A DNA stretch of 64,000 bases from Smittia aterrima (taxonomy: Eukaryota; Arthropoda; Insecta; Diptera; Chironomidae), in NCBI GenBank assembly GCA_033063855.1, contig CP093830.1, forward strand, positions 17,980,854 to 18,044,853, given 5' to 3'. The stretch's first letter is position 1. Each line of letters begins with the position of its first letter. A program made the position numbers and the translations under genes. The notes beneath the pieces were generated by a model. The model ran no database searches and had not been told where the DNA came from. It saw only the letters and a list, made by a program, of their open reading frames with translations. Below, in pieces: positions 36,501 to 49,074 of this stretch.

Positions 36501-39500
36501 GGGCCAAGTTCATCGAGGATTGGCTTTGAGCCGTTGTTAAGGAACTCATCAGCATTTGTTACATTGTAGACGTAAACTCTGATCTTAGGCTCCACTGGAG
36601 GCTTCGACCACCATCCGAATGATTGTCCTCCTGGTCGCAAAACGACTTGACTGTCGATTATTAGGTTGACTATCGCTGAGAAGCCGAAGGTGACTAGAAC
36701 GCCGAGAATCAGCAAGCAAAGTGAGAAGGCTATCACAAACCCTGAAATAAAAGGAAAGGAATTGAGTTACAACATTTTCAAACAAGTTCGATGTGTCTCT
36801 CGATCAGTTTTCTTCTCAAAAGCAACAACTTGTCATTACATTAAACTCAAAATGTTGCTTTACTCGAACAACGCCAATCGATGGCCTTCAAATATAATTA
36901 GAATTTGAAAAGTTATTGTTAAGATTTAATAAGCAAAAAAAAAGTTGACGTCTGTGTCTTGTTGGCGCAAACCGAAAAAATTCAAATAAAATCGGTCAAA
37001 GTGAACTCGAACGAGATTGCTCAAACAATTTTGCCTATTAACGGCCCTTTAATTGACGGAGAAACCTCGAAAATGCTAAGCGTTGAATATTCAGCTCATT
37101 CGCCGTCGATTATCTAAACAATTACCATAAGATCTTCATCGTGAGTCATTAGCCGGTTTTAAACTCACTCGAGAATCTTCTTGATCAAGACTTTTATTTG
37201 CAATGTATTCACAGGCAATTGGCAGTTCTTTAATCTTCATAACAAGTTTTACTTGTTATTAAACCGGATTGTTCTTAATGGAACCAACGTCATAGGACTC
37301 GATTCAATAACAAAATTCTTCCCTAACATAAACTAAAAGTCTTCTTCAATCGAAAATGCTTCGCGTGTTGTTGAGAAATGCAAGATTCATCGTGAACTCA
37401 TAAAATTCAATATCGTTAAGCTTCTTAGTGTTTAAAGAGCTGAGAAACCAGTTAAAGCTTTTAAGTCTCAGTCGATATTGCTTCGAAATAGTTGGAGTTG
37501 TTTGGTCAAGTCGTTCGTTACACTTGCTTCGTAAAATCTAAACTACGTACGAAGCTTATATGAACTTGTCTTACATTCCAAGCGTTGCCGCTTCACCATC
37601 AAATTATATTGAGGGTTACTTAAACAAATAAAGTTTACGTTAACTTGCGTCACTCTCCGCAAATTAAAATTGAGCTTAATGTGAAGCTCAGAAGAAGCAA
37701 AGCCATCGGCTTTGAAACTTTCCAAAAGTCTCATGACAAATCGCACTAAAGACAAAGCGATGTGCAAATAATTTCGGTGGCACGTCTGCAGCGTGAACTT
37801 AAATGGTGATCACTCGTGTCGCTTCCTCGCGATTATTTAATATTTATTTCGTTGGATGTGGGTCAATCACTCGCCAACACTTCTTTTTTTTTGCAATGCT
37901 CCGTTCAATGTTTCGTTGAGAGTTTTAAAAACATTATCGAAGTGATCTCGTGTTTTTCTCGAGATTTAGCTTGTGGCTATTTACACGATCAATCAATTTA
38001 ATAAATTCCATGATGACGCACGTCCAGCAGTTCAAGGTATCTCTCGAATCTGAATTGTTTATTTTTTTTTGTCTGAGATTTTATTTCGCCGGAGTCTTCT
38101 TCGACGTGAAGAGAAAAGCTCTCACACACGACTTCTTTGTTGTTGGAGAAATTACAGCAGCATTTAGTTCATTACCAAAGAAACAGACCGAGAAGCATCA
38201 AAACAAACCTTAATTTATAGATTTTCTCTTCTCGTGAGGAAGCTTATGCAATGTCTTCTCCGAAAAGAAGTTTTTTTGCGCTAAATTTTAACTTCAAGAG
38301 TCTGAGGTTAATGATTCGCTTCCCGCAATTACTTGAAGGTGCTTAAGCTACGAAATTATTGGAATTAATGGTCGCTCTTAATTGCAATCGAGACTTTGAT
38401 TCACACAAAAAAACAGACAAGTCTTTCATTAAATAGCAAGCAGCTCATTTGAGATCGAGCCCTCGCTGACCCATCTCACTCAATCATTAGACTTTCATCG
38501 TCGATGAAAGTTTTGCTAAATCATCCAACTTCTTTCTACGGACACAAAGCGGAGGCCTAACTAAATATCACTGCATGTCTCAGTTGAAATATCACTTTGA
38601 TTGCTCAACAGTTTATGAAGAAAACGATGTCCAAGTATATAAAAGTCATTTTGTGTCCATTCGCCAAACTCGTTTTGCAGTTTTATTTCGCATAGCCTGC
38701 ATCTTGATACATTGCATAGACTTAACCAGCTGATTTAATCAAGATCTACCTTTCATGCAAGTCATGACAGTAAATCGCATGATGAAAGTGCCGACGAGGA
38801 CCGTGCGAGAAAAACATTTTTTTTGCGTGACGAAATTTTGAGCTTTTTTTCTGACTTGACGTTTGAAGATAAATCAAAGACAAAAGTTCGAGCCTTCCCA
38901 AACTAATTAAAATTTGAATATCGCTTTGTTCGTTCCCATTTTCTGAAGACTCGCAACCTCATCGCCTACGAAGCTAAATTTAATTTACTAAATTCTCAGG
39001 AAAGCTTCAAGCTTTGAATGAAATGAAAACAATTCAAGGTTGGACTCTTTGTAATCGGGAACTTTACAGGGTAAATTGGTTCAGTTGCTTTTCTGTTGGT
39101 TCACTTCACTTCAACGACAATTTAATGATGCTCGATCGTGCTTGAGAGGGCTTAAGCCTGTCGTCTTCTTTTTTGTTTCCCGAAACGAGTCAACTCGCTT
39201 GAGTTCAATGGAACGCACAAATAGCGAGAATATTTCCGGTTCATTTGACGACAACGTCGCGAACAACGAAGCTTTGATTGATCTTTTAGTTGAAAGATTT
39301 TGTGCGAAGTCCGCGTCAAGGTTAGTCCGGAGACTGATCGATGTTTGATGATGATCTAGTGGATTTTTACTCGCAAACGAAGATCAAGGAAGCATCGAGG
39401 AAACTTCGCACTTGATGATCGCTTCGCTTGTTTGCTTCTTTATCATTTATATTTGCGATCGTGACCTGTTTCACCTTCATTCGCTTATTGGAATTTTTGC

Positions 39501-40141
39501 AGTGTTAATGGCTTCTCTTAAAAGCGTTTCCTTCGGAACTTTCAACGATCGGAATGAACTTCAACGAAGTTTGCTTGCGCGTTGATTGTAAACAAATTTG
39601 TTTTCTTGAAAGTTTGAAACCTTTCCACGTTCTTAATTAAAACTTTTTTTTCTTGACCCTGGCGACTTTGAGAAATGCGAAACTTTCAAAACATAATTGT
39701 CAGCAAAACGTTTTCGAGAGTGAAAAAATGTCGCTTTTTTCGGCACATTTGTCAAGTTTTATTGTCGAGAGAAACACCGAAATAACAATGAAGAGCTTCG
39801 TGACGATGGGGTTTCCATGAAAAGGTTTTTCGGTGACTTGCTCGCATGATCAAAGCCGATTAATGGCATCGCTCATTCATCAAGTGCCTGGAGACAAACA
39901 AGACTCGTTGTTAAAAGGGATTTGAAGACCATGCCATTGCAATTATCTCATTGACATTGAAATCAAAAGTTCGTTGTCACAACCAGGCAATTTGAGAAGC
40001 GATCTTGTCATCCTGATAATCAAAACTTTTATTCCCACAGCAGATTGAGAAGATGAAATAAATAAAATTCTTTAACTTACACCACTTTCTAAGAAACGTG
40101 CTTGAGAGCTTTGAGAAGAGCTTGTTGCGTCGGGCTTGCAT
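33527..40141 (-). CDS. CD36/SCARB-family receptor A
   Basis: Six in-phase exons: 40141-40081, 36741-36489, 34956-34368, 34307-34154, 34095-33974 and 33910-33527, giving 520 aa. There is a short basic cytoplasmic N-terminus (MQARRNKLFSK), then a first membrane helix (about 21-45), a large ectodomain with the CD36 signatures WWSKPPVEP and LGPYVY, a Cys-rich stretch (CFCPGGPPCAPHGLFNVSAC), a second membrane helix near 460-485 and a polar tail. Family members bind lipids, lipoproteins or carotenoids at cell or lysosomal membranes. It is distant from genes B, C and D and has different intron positions. I cannot name the orthologue with confidence (epithelial-membrane-protein-like is possible). The 3.3-kb first intron separates the N-terminal exon; that join rests on phase (T|GG) and a consensus donor. 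Confidence 0.88.
34957..36488 (-). other. CD36 gene A intron 2 (1.5 kb)
   Basis: Donor GTAAGT follows 36489 and acceptor CAACAG precedes 34956, both on the minus strand. No protein-like frame is seen inside. Confidence 0.85.
36742..40080 (-). other. CD36 gene A intron 1 (3.3 kb)
   Basis: It runs from the donor (GTAAGT, at 40080) to the acceptor ATTTCAG before 36741. The interior has no supported gene. A TATA-like box at 38636-38645 on the plus strand is not followed by a coding frame. Confidence 0.65.
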
Positions 40142-43100
40142 GATTGCTGTCCTGTCCTTTGATGTTGTTTTCTTTGTTGATTCTGCAGACGATTGCAATC
40201 ACCCGATGAATCGTTGAAAGCTTTTAAATTTGGATTTTTATGTTAATTACTGGAAACGAATCGAAGCGTTCTACTAGTTGGATGCTCGACTTATTAAAAG
40301 AAACTTTCAATTCGCTCTCAATGCTCACATGTGAATCGTTTTAAACGCACGCGGTTTGTTTTCCTGTCTAACCTTCAGCTTCACATATTATAATTGGAAA
40401 CTTTTTCGTAATTTTAGTTTCATTGCAATCAAGCGCTTGCTTGCCACTCGATCATGTTGAGAAATAATTTTCCAGGCCGTTAGGAAGTCGGCGACAACTT
40501 CCTTAGCAAAAATGCTTCGAGAGAACGAGTTTAAGTTATGAGAAGGAAACTAGTGATTTTATCAAAGTCACTTTGAGGTTGACTTGAAAGTCAATTAACT
40601 TCTCTTTCTTGATGATCGTTGATCTGCGTCATCCGTCGAAGAAGAATCGAACAAATTTTTCCTCGAAAAAAATCGAAAATGCCAGGTAACTTTCTATTGA
40701 AAGCAACTCAATCGGCATCAATTCGTTTAGCAGAAATTTTACGAGCAGATCGTATCAATGAGTAAGCAGAGCTCGTTTCAACGGACTGTTGAGTCGTTCG
40801 ATAGTAATTAATGTAATCGCCAAATTTCATCAGCTTGCCAATTACACATTGCAACGCGTACACTGAATGTGTGATAAGGTCAACTTGTTACTCGACAACT
40901 GACAAAACGTTCAATTAAAGTTTAGATTTGCGATTACTTTAAATACAATCTTGCTCAGTTCGTGAATATTTTACGTCTTTAATAAACAAGATTCTTTCTC
41001 GTAAACTCGATAAGCAATACTCATCGTCTTATTTTTCTAATAATTAAAAGTTCTTTTTAGTTTTCTTGAGTAACTGACCATCAGATTATTCTGATGTTAT
41101 TCAATTGACCGGAAAGTTCTTTCAATTATTATTTTTTTCTCATTAGTTAAGTCAACTGAAAGATTCTTCTGTTTGAACGCATGAAGTTAAAAAAGTTTTG
41201 TGTTTGTTCGGACAAACAAATCTTTTTTGTCAACAGCAGCGACAGTTGCCGCAAATTTTCAAACGAATCCTCTCAATCAACAAGGATCAGTTGCAAGCAA
41301 AAAATCATGTGAACATGACGCAATGACATTTGTGTTGTCTCTTGAACTGATTAGCTAGCACACTCTTGACCATCGGAATGTTGCGTAACACTTAAACTAA
41401 AAGCGATAGTTGAAATTCGCGAGAGGACAATCGCAGAAGAAAAAAAAACTTGAAACGCTCTGCACTAGCTTCGAAAAGATCGTTGCAACATCTCAGCTGC
41501 TGCTGTTGGATACGATTTAAGTCCATCAGAGTTGCGCACAGCTTAAACTGGTTATTTGCGCAAAGAAAAATATCATTTACTTGTGTCAGTGCAATTTTAT
41601 GTTCACAGCATAGTTTGGGTTGGACTTTACGGAATTTAGTTCGAGGAAATCAAGAAAAAGTTTGAGAAAAACCAACCGGAAATCAAGCCACAAACTTTGC
41701 TTGTTTGATTAGAAATTCAGACTCGAATGATTCCACTTGCAATTTCGTTATCACTGAAGACGAAAATGTTCATGATTAACTTTGAAATAATTGCATGTTT
41801 TACCGAATCAATTTAGGTTAAGAGAACAATATTTCTCGCTCTGACGACACTTGATATTTCCATGAATTCAACATAATGAGTTTAAGCTTGTTGTGCGGTT
41901 TCTAGTTAATTATTCTTTTCAGTTTCGTTATGTTTTCGAGCCATTCATACGCGAGAAGGAATTAGAAGAAACGAATCAGCATGTGAGCACTCAAAGTTCA
42001 CTGTCTTCAAAGTCGAACAACAACAACTAGAAATATTTCTATCACGACTTGGTCTTTGAACTGAAAACATCGACAAATCCACGATTCATTTGTTCGCCGC
42101 ACTGCGAGCGTTGAAGTCTTTTGAGTGTAATTTCGCACGCGCACATAAATCGATTTTTAGGAAATCGCCACTTGACGTAATTTCTTTCTTTCGGTGCGTT
42201 GACGAAGAAATTATTCATTTCCACACTCTCTTTAAGCCTTCAATGAAGTGTGATTTATGACGTTAATCCAAGAGTCGTTTGCTCTTCTCGCATTTCACTT
42301 TGTGGATTTTTGAATTCAGATCAGCGACCGACGAGATTACTAAATTCACCTTGAAAATTTCTTTAACACTTTTTTTTTCTCTTGCAAGTTATCGGGAAAT
42401 TTGAATAACTTCGGGGACGAGTCGATAATTTATTTCTATAAAATATATTTCAACAACAACCGGACCGTTGCAGAGTCCGCGTAAACACTCACGATATCGT
42501 CGAGCTTTCAACTGAAACTGAACATTTCCAGAGAAGGAAACAATGCTCGAGCTGCGAAGTGTCTTGAGACGACGATGGTGTTGGTTGATGTTTTTCTTTT
42601 ACATCGCTCACGAGCATTGCATCGAGCGATCGCGAGAGAGAATCGATTAATTACTAATTCATCGGAAAGCTTTGGAAAATCAGGTTCCGTTGCATTTGAA
42701 TGGTGTTAATCGCGACAGAAAAATGCAATCAGCAACAAGCAGCAACACAATCATAAAATCTAAACTTCTCGAATGTTTAACCATTTTTTACAGCCTCCAA
42801 TCTCGGTTGAGGTTTCTTCAGCAGTCGTTCAGCTACAGATCGAATGTTCTTGCGAAAATAAATTATGTATTGATCAGCGATTGCGAAAGAGTCGCTTGCG
42901 GAATGTCCAACAAGTCAGTCGTAAAAAAAATGGCAACGCTGAGTGATATTACTTGAGCTCATTTCAATCTCTTGCCTCTCGTTCATTCGCATGATTTCTT
43001 TCCAGGAAAGTGAAGTGATTCGTCTTGAAGCTCCAATCGTAGATTTCTTGAAGCGCTAACAATATGACGAGTGTGGGATCCGCCAGAGTAACAAGCCAAG

Positions 43101-46100
43101 AGAGTTAGTTGACCGAGAGTTACGAACATTATGTGAGAAGGGACCGCAAAGAGAATGATCCGTTACTTTCAACAACAAACAAACACGCTGACAATGCCAT
43201 TGAGGCGTTGTTTCAATTAGAAAGAAAATAATTTTTCGCTTAAAGTCGTGCCGAATATCGCACGTCGCTAAATGAATCGCTGATGAGGCAAAATTTGATA
43301 ATTTCAAAAATCAATCTTTCAAGGTGTTTGGCTACTTCACTCTTCGGGCAAATTCCTTCCTATTGATAGACATGAGCTTCTTGTCGATGACGTCAAGACG
43401 ATTTTTAATCATCAATGTTTGCATTCGAACGTTTCCAGTTTGACTTCGTAGCTCAAGACATTGAAATCACGCAAATTCTCGGATACGTCATGAGCCAAAA
43501 CAAACAATAAAGTAAAGAGCAAGCAACTGAAATCAATATTAGCTTCTTCGCGATTATTTGCCGCGTTCTGTATGCAGGGAATTGTCCGCTTGACAGTTAA
43601 TAAACATTGTTAAGTGAGGGTCGTTGTGGTGGCAAGTGATTCTCGGCCGTAGCATTGAAAAGCAAGTTTGGAATCTTTCAAATGGAAACCGTTCGTTTTC
43701 TATTAGCGTACACTTTAATTGTTTATGATAATGTATTCAAATGTTGCAAACAAATCATTTGGAATTATAATTTTTAATCACTTTAACGTGTGATTATCTA
43801 AAAGTTGCAAAATCCTCTTCATCAGGTGAATCTCTATTAACCTTTGAGCACTTTGAAGTTCCCTTCAATGTCCTTGACGTGACTGACAATTTATTTCTTT
43901 AAAGAACTCAAACTATTGCGGATAATCCGCTGCTTCTGCACGATCTCGCATGAGGTTGCTGTAAAGTTTTATGCAACGAGTCATTATGGTTGCAGTTCAT
44001 CGTAAGCGACACATGCACGTCAGTAACTTTTTTCAGAAGCTTCAACAAACATTTGTTGATTTTTTAATTGAAAGTTCCCATTGTTTTGCGCAAGAAAATT
44101 AAACGAAGTCGATTTTCTTATACAAATGAATTCGTAAGTTGTGCAATTATAATTTTAAAATACTCGCACTTACTCAGGCGAGCCGTGTGTGATCGAAGTT
44201 ACAATTGCACGACCTTAGACAATCGTAATTATAATCAAAATATGATGAGAAGGAAAATGACATTCAAAATCGAAAAGTCGTGGTCAAGCGACGAAGTCAA
44301 CTTCGGTAGTTTCAGGGAAACGTGAGCAAAATCTTTCTTAATTAAACATTTGGCGAGATTTGTTTCGAAAACTTTCTCTTTCATTTCTCGCTACTTTCCG
44401 ACTGTCCGCTTGAGCTAAGATAACAAGAAAGTCTTCAAGTTCTTTTATTTGCTTCGGACAATGCAGCTCAGCTTAGCGTTATCTTCATTTAAATCCATTA
44501 GTTACTTTGTTTTCTTTGTAAGTTAGATCTCGCGTGTGTGAATTTAATTTGAGAATCGCTGATTCTTCATTTACGTGTGAACATAAAAAAAATTAAAATT
44601 ACTCATCGTAGAGCTTTTGAAAGCCTCACAAATGTTCAGCTTCAAGCTTCAGCTGTTAAAAGCTTTGAAAATTATTCGATTTTTAATTGTTCACGGATAA
44701 TCACAGAGAGAAGTTCATGCAATTAAATTAACGATCAAGACACAGTTAATAAGATCAATTAGAGTTCGATAAAAATCAATGTTCGTTTCCGTAATCTGTA
44801 CACGATTTTGATTGTTGATGAAGGCTTCGCGAGAAAGTTCTCAGTTTCAAGTGAATGGCTTTTAAATTTGAGAAAAATTGAAGCAACTTCAATCACGACG
44901 AACAAATTGAAGCTTCACGACATAACATCGTCTAAAAGATTAAATCGTTTTCTCTCAGCTTAACAGACGAGTGAACCAGAAATGAATGAGTTTAGTGATG
45001 ATGAGCACTCAAGATGGGCCTTGAGATCTCCTCAAATAGAAAACGAGATCAACAAGTTCAGTTTAAAACCGCAAATTAAAAATCGTTTGTGGAAATTTCG
45101 CTTCGTTGATAAGATCAATCAATCACTTGAATGAATGTATTACAAATCCGTGAGAAAAGCATTCTAAACAAAACAAATTCTTTCACACGATTATTGATTC
45201 AAATTGAAATGAACTAAACTTGATCCATTTCGTGTCTTATCACACTTTGAAATTAGGTTTCGATTAATATTTTGTAAGTTGCGCTCAAAGTTCTCAGCCT
45301 GTTGCAATGAGATTAGCTCATAAATTATCAGCGATAACGAAGTTGAATAACGAAGGCGTCGATGCATTGATCTAATTTTGAATTCAAGAGATAAACTTAA
45401 CTTTCCGCCGACAAAGAAGATCTTGCGCAAAAATCTTATTTTATTCGCGCCCTTGTGACAACTCTTCATCATAAACATTTCATCTTTACACTCCTCGTAA
45501 TTTGCATTTTAAATCATTTCGCTTTCATCAACGCGAATTAGATTCAAAGACACGATAAATCTCAAGCTAAACTTTTTGACCGTGAAGTTTTAAGAACCAC
45601 GCTCGTTGTTTACTCAACAAGCATAAATCATACGCAGAGTTTAATAATGATACATTTAAACAGTTGCACCACTTGCCATTGGGAATGCCTCTTCATTCAG
45701 CGTGTGATTGGCAATCGCATAAACAACGAAAAACGCATGAAATGAAAATCAGTTCAAGTTCGACGATTTCATGAATTTTATTTTTTTGATTTTCTTATCA
45801 ATCGAGTTTCTCGCACTTACCAACATGGAAGCCTAGATGAGTTCAAAAACTTCTTTTCCCTCGATTGTTTGTATTAAATTTAGCGCAAAGCTCATTGTTA
45901 TGCAATGCACTTTCTTGCGCGGCCAAGTTTACATTCGACGAATGAATTACAAAATATTTCGATTTATGTTTTCGTTCTTGAAGGATTTCTTATGGATCTT
46001 AGTACGTGATCAATTATTAATTTATTACGAAGCGTTTGTCGATTTGACACTTCAATGTTAAATAGAAAAGCTGTCATGAGATTTCTTCTTGCAACTGATT

Positions 46101-49034
46101 AGAGTTTGTTGAACTTCTTTGAATTGAGACTCGTGCCGTTCGGCCTTTGACAGAAATTTTGTATTATTCAATAGCAAATTGCGATAATTTGCCGTGAATT
46201 TGACGATTGGCAGCTTGTTAGCTTAGCTGAAGACACGAGACAATAAATCTTCATGAAGATCACGACGTGATGACACGAACTTTGATCCAAAGATTTCTCG
46301 TAAAACGTTTAAAGTTGTTAACGAGGTAGAAACTTTTTTGCAATCTCTGCAAAGTTCAAGCCGACAACGCAATAAGGAAATGCAGAACAATGTTGTCGTT
46401 GAATGCAAGAAATACACGCGACATTGCTTAGTCGCTGAGTAGGAACTTTTTAAACTTTTAAAGAACTCGCCGGACAAGTTTGCGATTAAATTGTTAACCA
46501 ACCAGATTTTTAAGCCTCATCATGACTATTCATTTGTTGTCACACACGCGACACCAGAAATCATTCTACGACCACCCTGGACTTGAAGAAGAAGGATCAA
46601 TGACGCAATCGATTTACCCCGCGATCAGTTTCACTTCAAGACTTAAATTCATTGACAGAACTACTTTCGTAAATGGACTAACTTCAAGTTTAGTAGTGCG
46701 AGTGAAGTTTAATTTTTTTTTCATTGGCCAAATTAAAACTTTTGCTCTCGGCAATTTTCTAGTTTGCCTGCGCAACCATGGAAATAGGTGAAACTCATCT
46801 CTTTCAACCTCGTTTAAACCACTGGACAATTTACCCAAAGCAATTCGATTTAATTACTTCTAAGTTGTCTCTCGTAATCGATACTTGTTGCAGTGTCTCA
46901 CTCGCTTTCTGCATGTCACTTTTGCAGTCAACGTAAGATCGTTTACAGTTATTTAACTTTCATAGACATTCGGCTCACTTGATCTTAGCGTGCAATTTAA
47001 TTAAATAAAGTTTCGAATTCTTTACGCTGTTGGGATTTTAAAAGTCTGACCGAGTAAGGAAAATAATTTAAAAAGTTACTTACAGAGCTTGCAGTGTTTG
47101 CCGAACTGAAGATTCATTGTTAATTTGTTAAAGTCGTGAGCAGTCAATTGATGGATATGCTCGAGTAAATTATCGTAATGTTAATAATTTAAATTCTTTC
47201 TTTTCTTCTTTGTTGTTCACTGATGTCAAACAGCTTTTTTAAATTGATCATAAACTTTATTAAATTCACTCGAACAGATTTTTCATGCTTCTCTTTCCTT
47301 TATCGGACGATGATGCAATTTAACTTATGCAAATATTCGCGAATCAACTGATTTCTCACTCCAGTTTCAGACTCACAACTTCTCGAACGAACTGAACGCG
47401 AAGAACTAAACGTTTGTTGTCTGTAAAAAATGTTGAAAAGTGGAAAAAGCTGAACGTTTGATTTTTTATCGTTAAGTTTCCTTCGTTAGTGTTGGCTTCG
47501 CAAGCTATGGCTCAACTTGATGGTTGTTTGTTTGTTTGCGTATACACATGTTTTATTAAATAAAGTTATTGTAGGAAAAAACGAATTTGTAACGAAACGA
47601 ATGGATCATTTGATTATAGGCTAATAGTCAATCTAATGCACAAACATTCGAAAAGCTTTTTTGAATGTTTCAGTTTCATGAGAAATAAGTAACTTATTTA
47701 GAGTCTGCTGGTGTTAATTTAATTAGGATCAGATCAATGTCTCATTAATTAGCTTTGTCCTCATTGAGATCATTGCTTCCTTATTTAGTTCTCTGTTTTG
47801 AGATTGCATCCTAGATGAACTCGCGGAAGAAGACTCAAACTAATTAAAAGCGTCGTCGATTAATAAATTAACATCTCGTGAGCGTCGCCGGAGATTCAGG
47901 TTTGTCCGGAATGCGAGGAGCAAAGACTTGATAATAAAATCATTTGAGGTGATTTGCATAAATTCGTGAAATCGAGATGATGGAAGATTTTGCCGGCGAA
48001 TGACGTTGATCTGCCAAGCTTGGCTTCTGTCACTGCCAAAAACTTAAAATTAGATTCCAACGCCTTCGTTCTTTGACAGGAACAGAACGCGAGCTTCGTT
48101 CCATTATCAACTATTTCTCTTGAACTCGACCTTCAAAAATACTTTAAAAAGCGGTTTCGAAAGGTTGCTCAAGAATAATGTTTTGCTTAAGCACAAACTC
48201 AACGTTAACCGAAACTGTAGCAAATCAAGTTTACTTTTAAGCCAACAGTTCTTTTCAACAAATTGTTACATAACAGATTAATGCACTGCTTATGTTAATG
48301 TCGAGTTTAAAGTGCAAGAAGAAAACAAACAACAGAGCTAACAAGTTTCTTAATCGAATCGCAAAACTAATTGCTCGATTGGGCAAAAGGGGTCAATGAA
48401 TTGCTCTCTTGTTATCATCATCGAGCGGAGTGAACTTTAATTATTTTGTTTATAATATTTTTGCGGGGGACCGAACTTGAGAAAAGTGAAAGTTTGAACG
48501 AGTTCTCTTAAGTTGTACTTGAAAGACTTATGACGTCAATCGGCATTGTAGTTCCTTTACTCGATTCGCGCTTTAACTTACTGCGAAGCAACCGAAAATT
48601 TATGCGAAATTTAAGTTAATAAAAAATAGAAATGGAAAGTCTTCGACGCGTGAAAACGAAATCTAATGTTGAATCATTCGGTCTAACGTTTTTATATTCG
48701 CGAAGCTTAAAAGCTTTTTATCTGTAAACAAAAATGTTTTTTTCTGTCGTCACCAAATCGTCTTTGTTGGAAATTCCCCAAAAAAAACATTTCTCGGATA
48801 TCATTTAACGTTTATTCACTTTTCTTCTTAATCCTATTCACTTAATGATTACGAAATTAAAGTAAAAGATTTAACATTAAACTTCATGAACATGAAACAA
48901 TAGAAAAGCTTCCGTGCAAGAACAACTTTATCGAACACGCCTTTTACTTTCATTCGGCGAGGGCTTTGCCTTACTTCTTCTCGAATTTTCTGCATCGAAG
49001 AACACGAATTTTTTTTATTTTCAATTTTTAAACT
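40142..49034. other. 8.9-kb stretch with no supported gene
   Basis: Sequence upstream of CD36 gene A and downstream of gene B. Frames up to about 95 codons occur on both strands (for example 42672-42956, 44068-44325, 45191-45478) but show no family motifs, signal peptides or splice continuity. It may hold promoter, enhancers or non-coding first exons of gene A. No repeats of note are seen by eye. Confidence 0.5.
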
Positions 49035-49074
49035 TTTATTTACACAAACAAGTGGACTATCTCTTAGCTTTACA

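Noticed and set aside
38636..38645. TATATAAAAG as a promoter on the plus strand
   Set aside because: No coding frame or splice donor follows within several kilobases; such motifs are common in AT-rich DNA.
42672..42956. 94-codon plus-strand frame in the 40-49 kb gap
   Set aside because: Random-looking composition, no motif, no splice context and no paralogue in the window. Similar frames at 44068-44325 and 46223-46501 were rejected for the same reasons.
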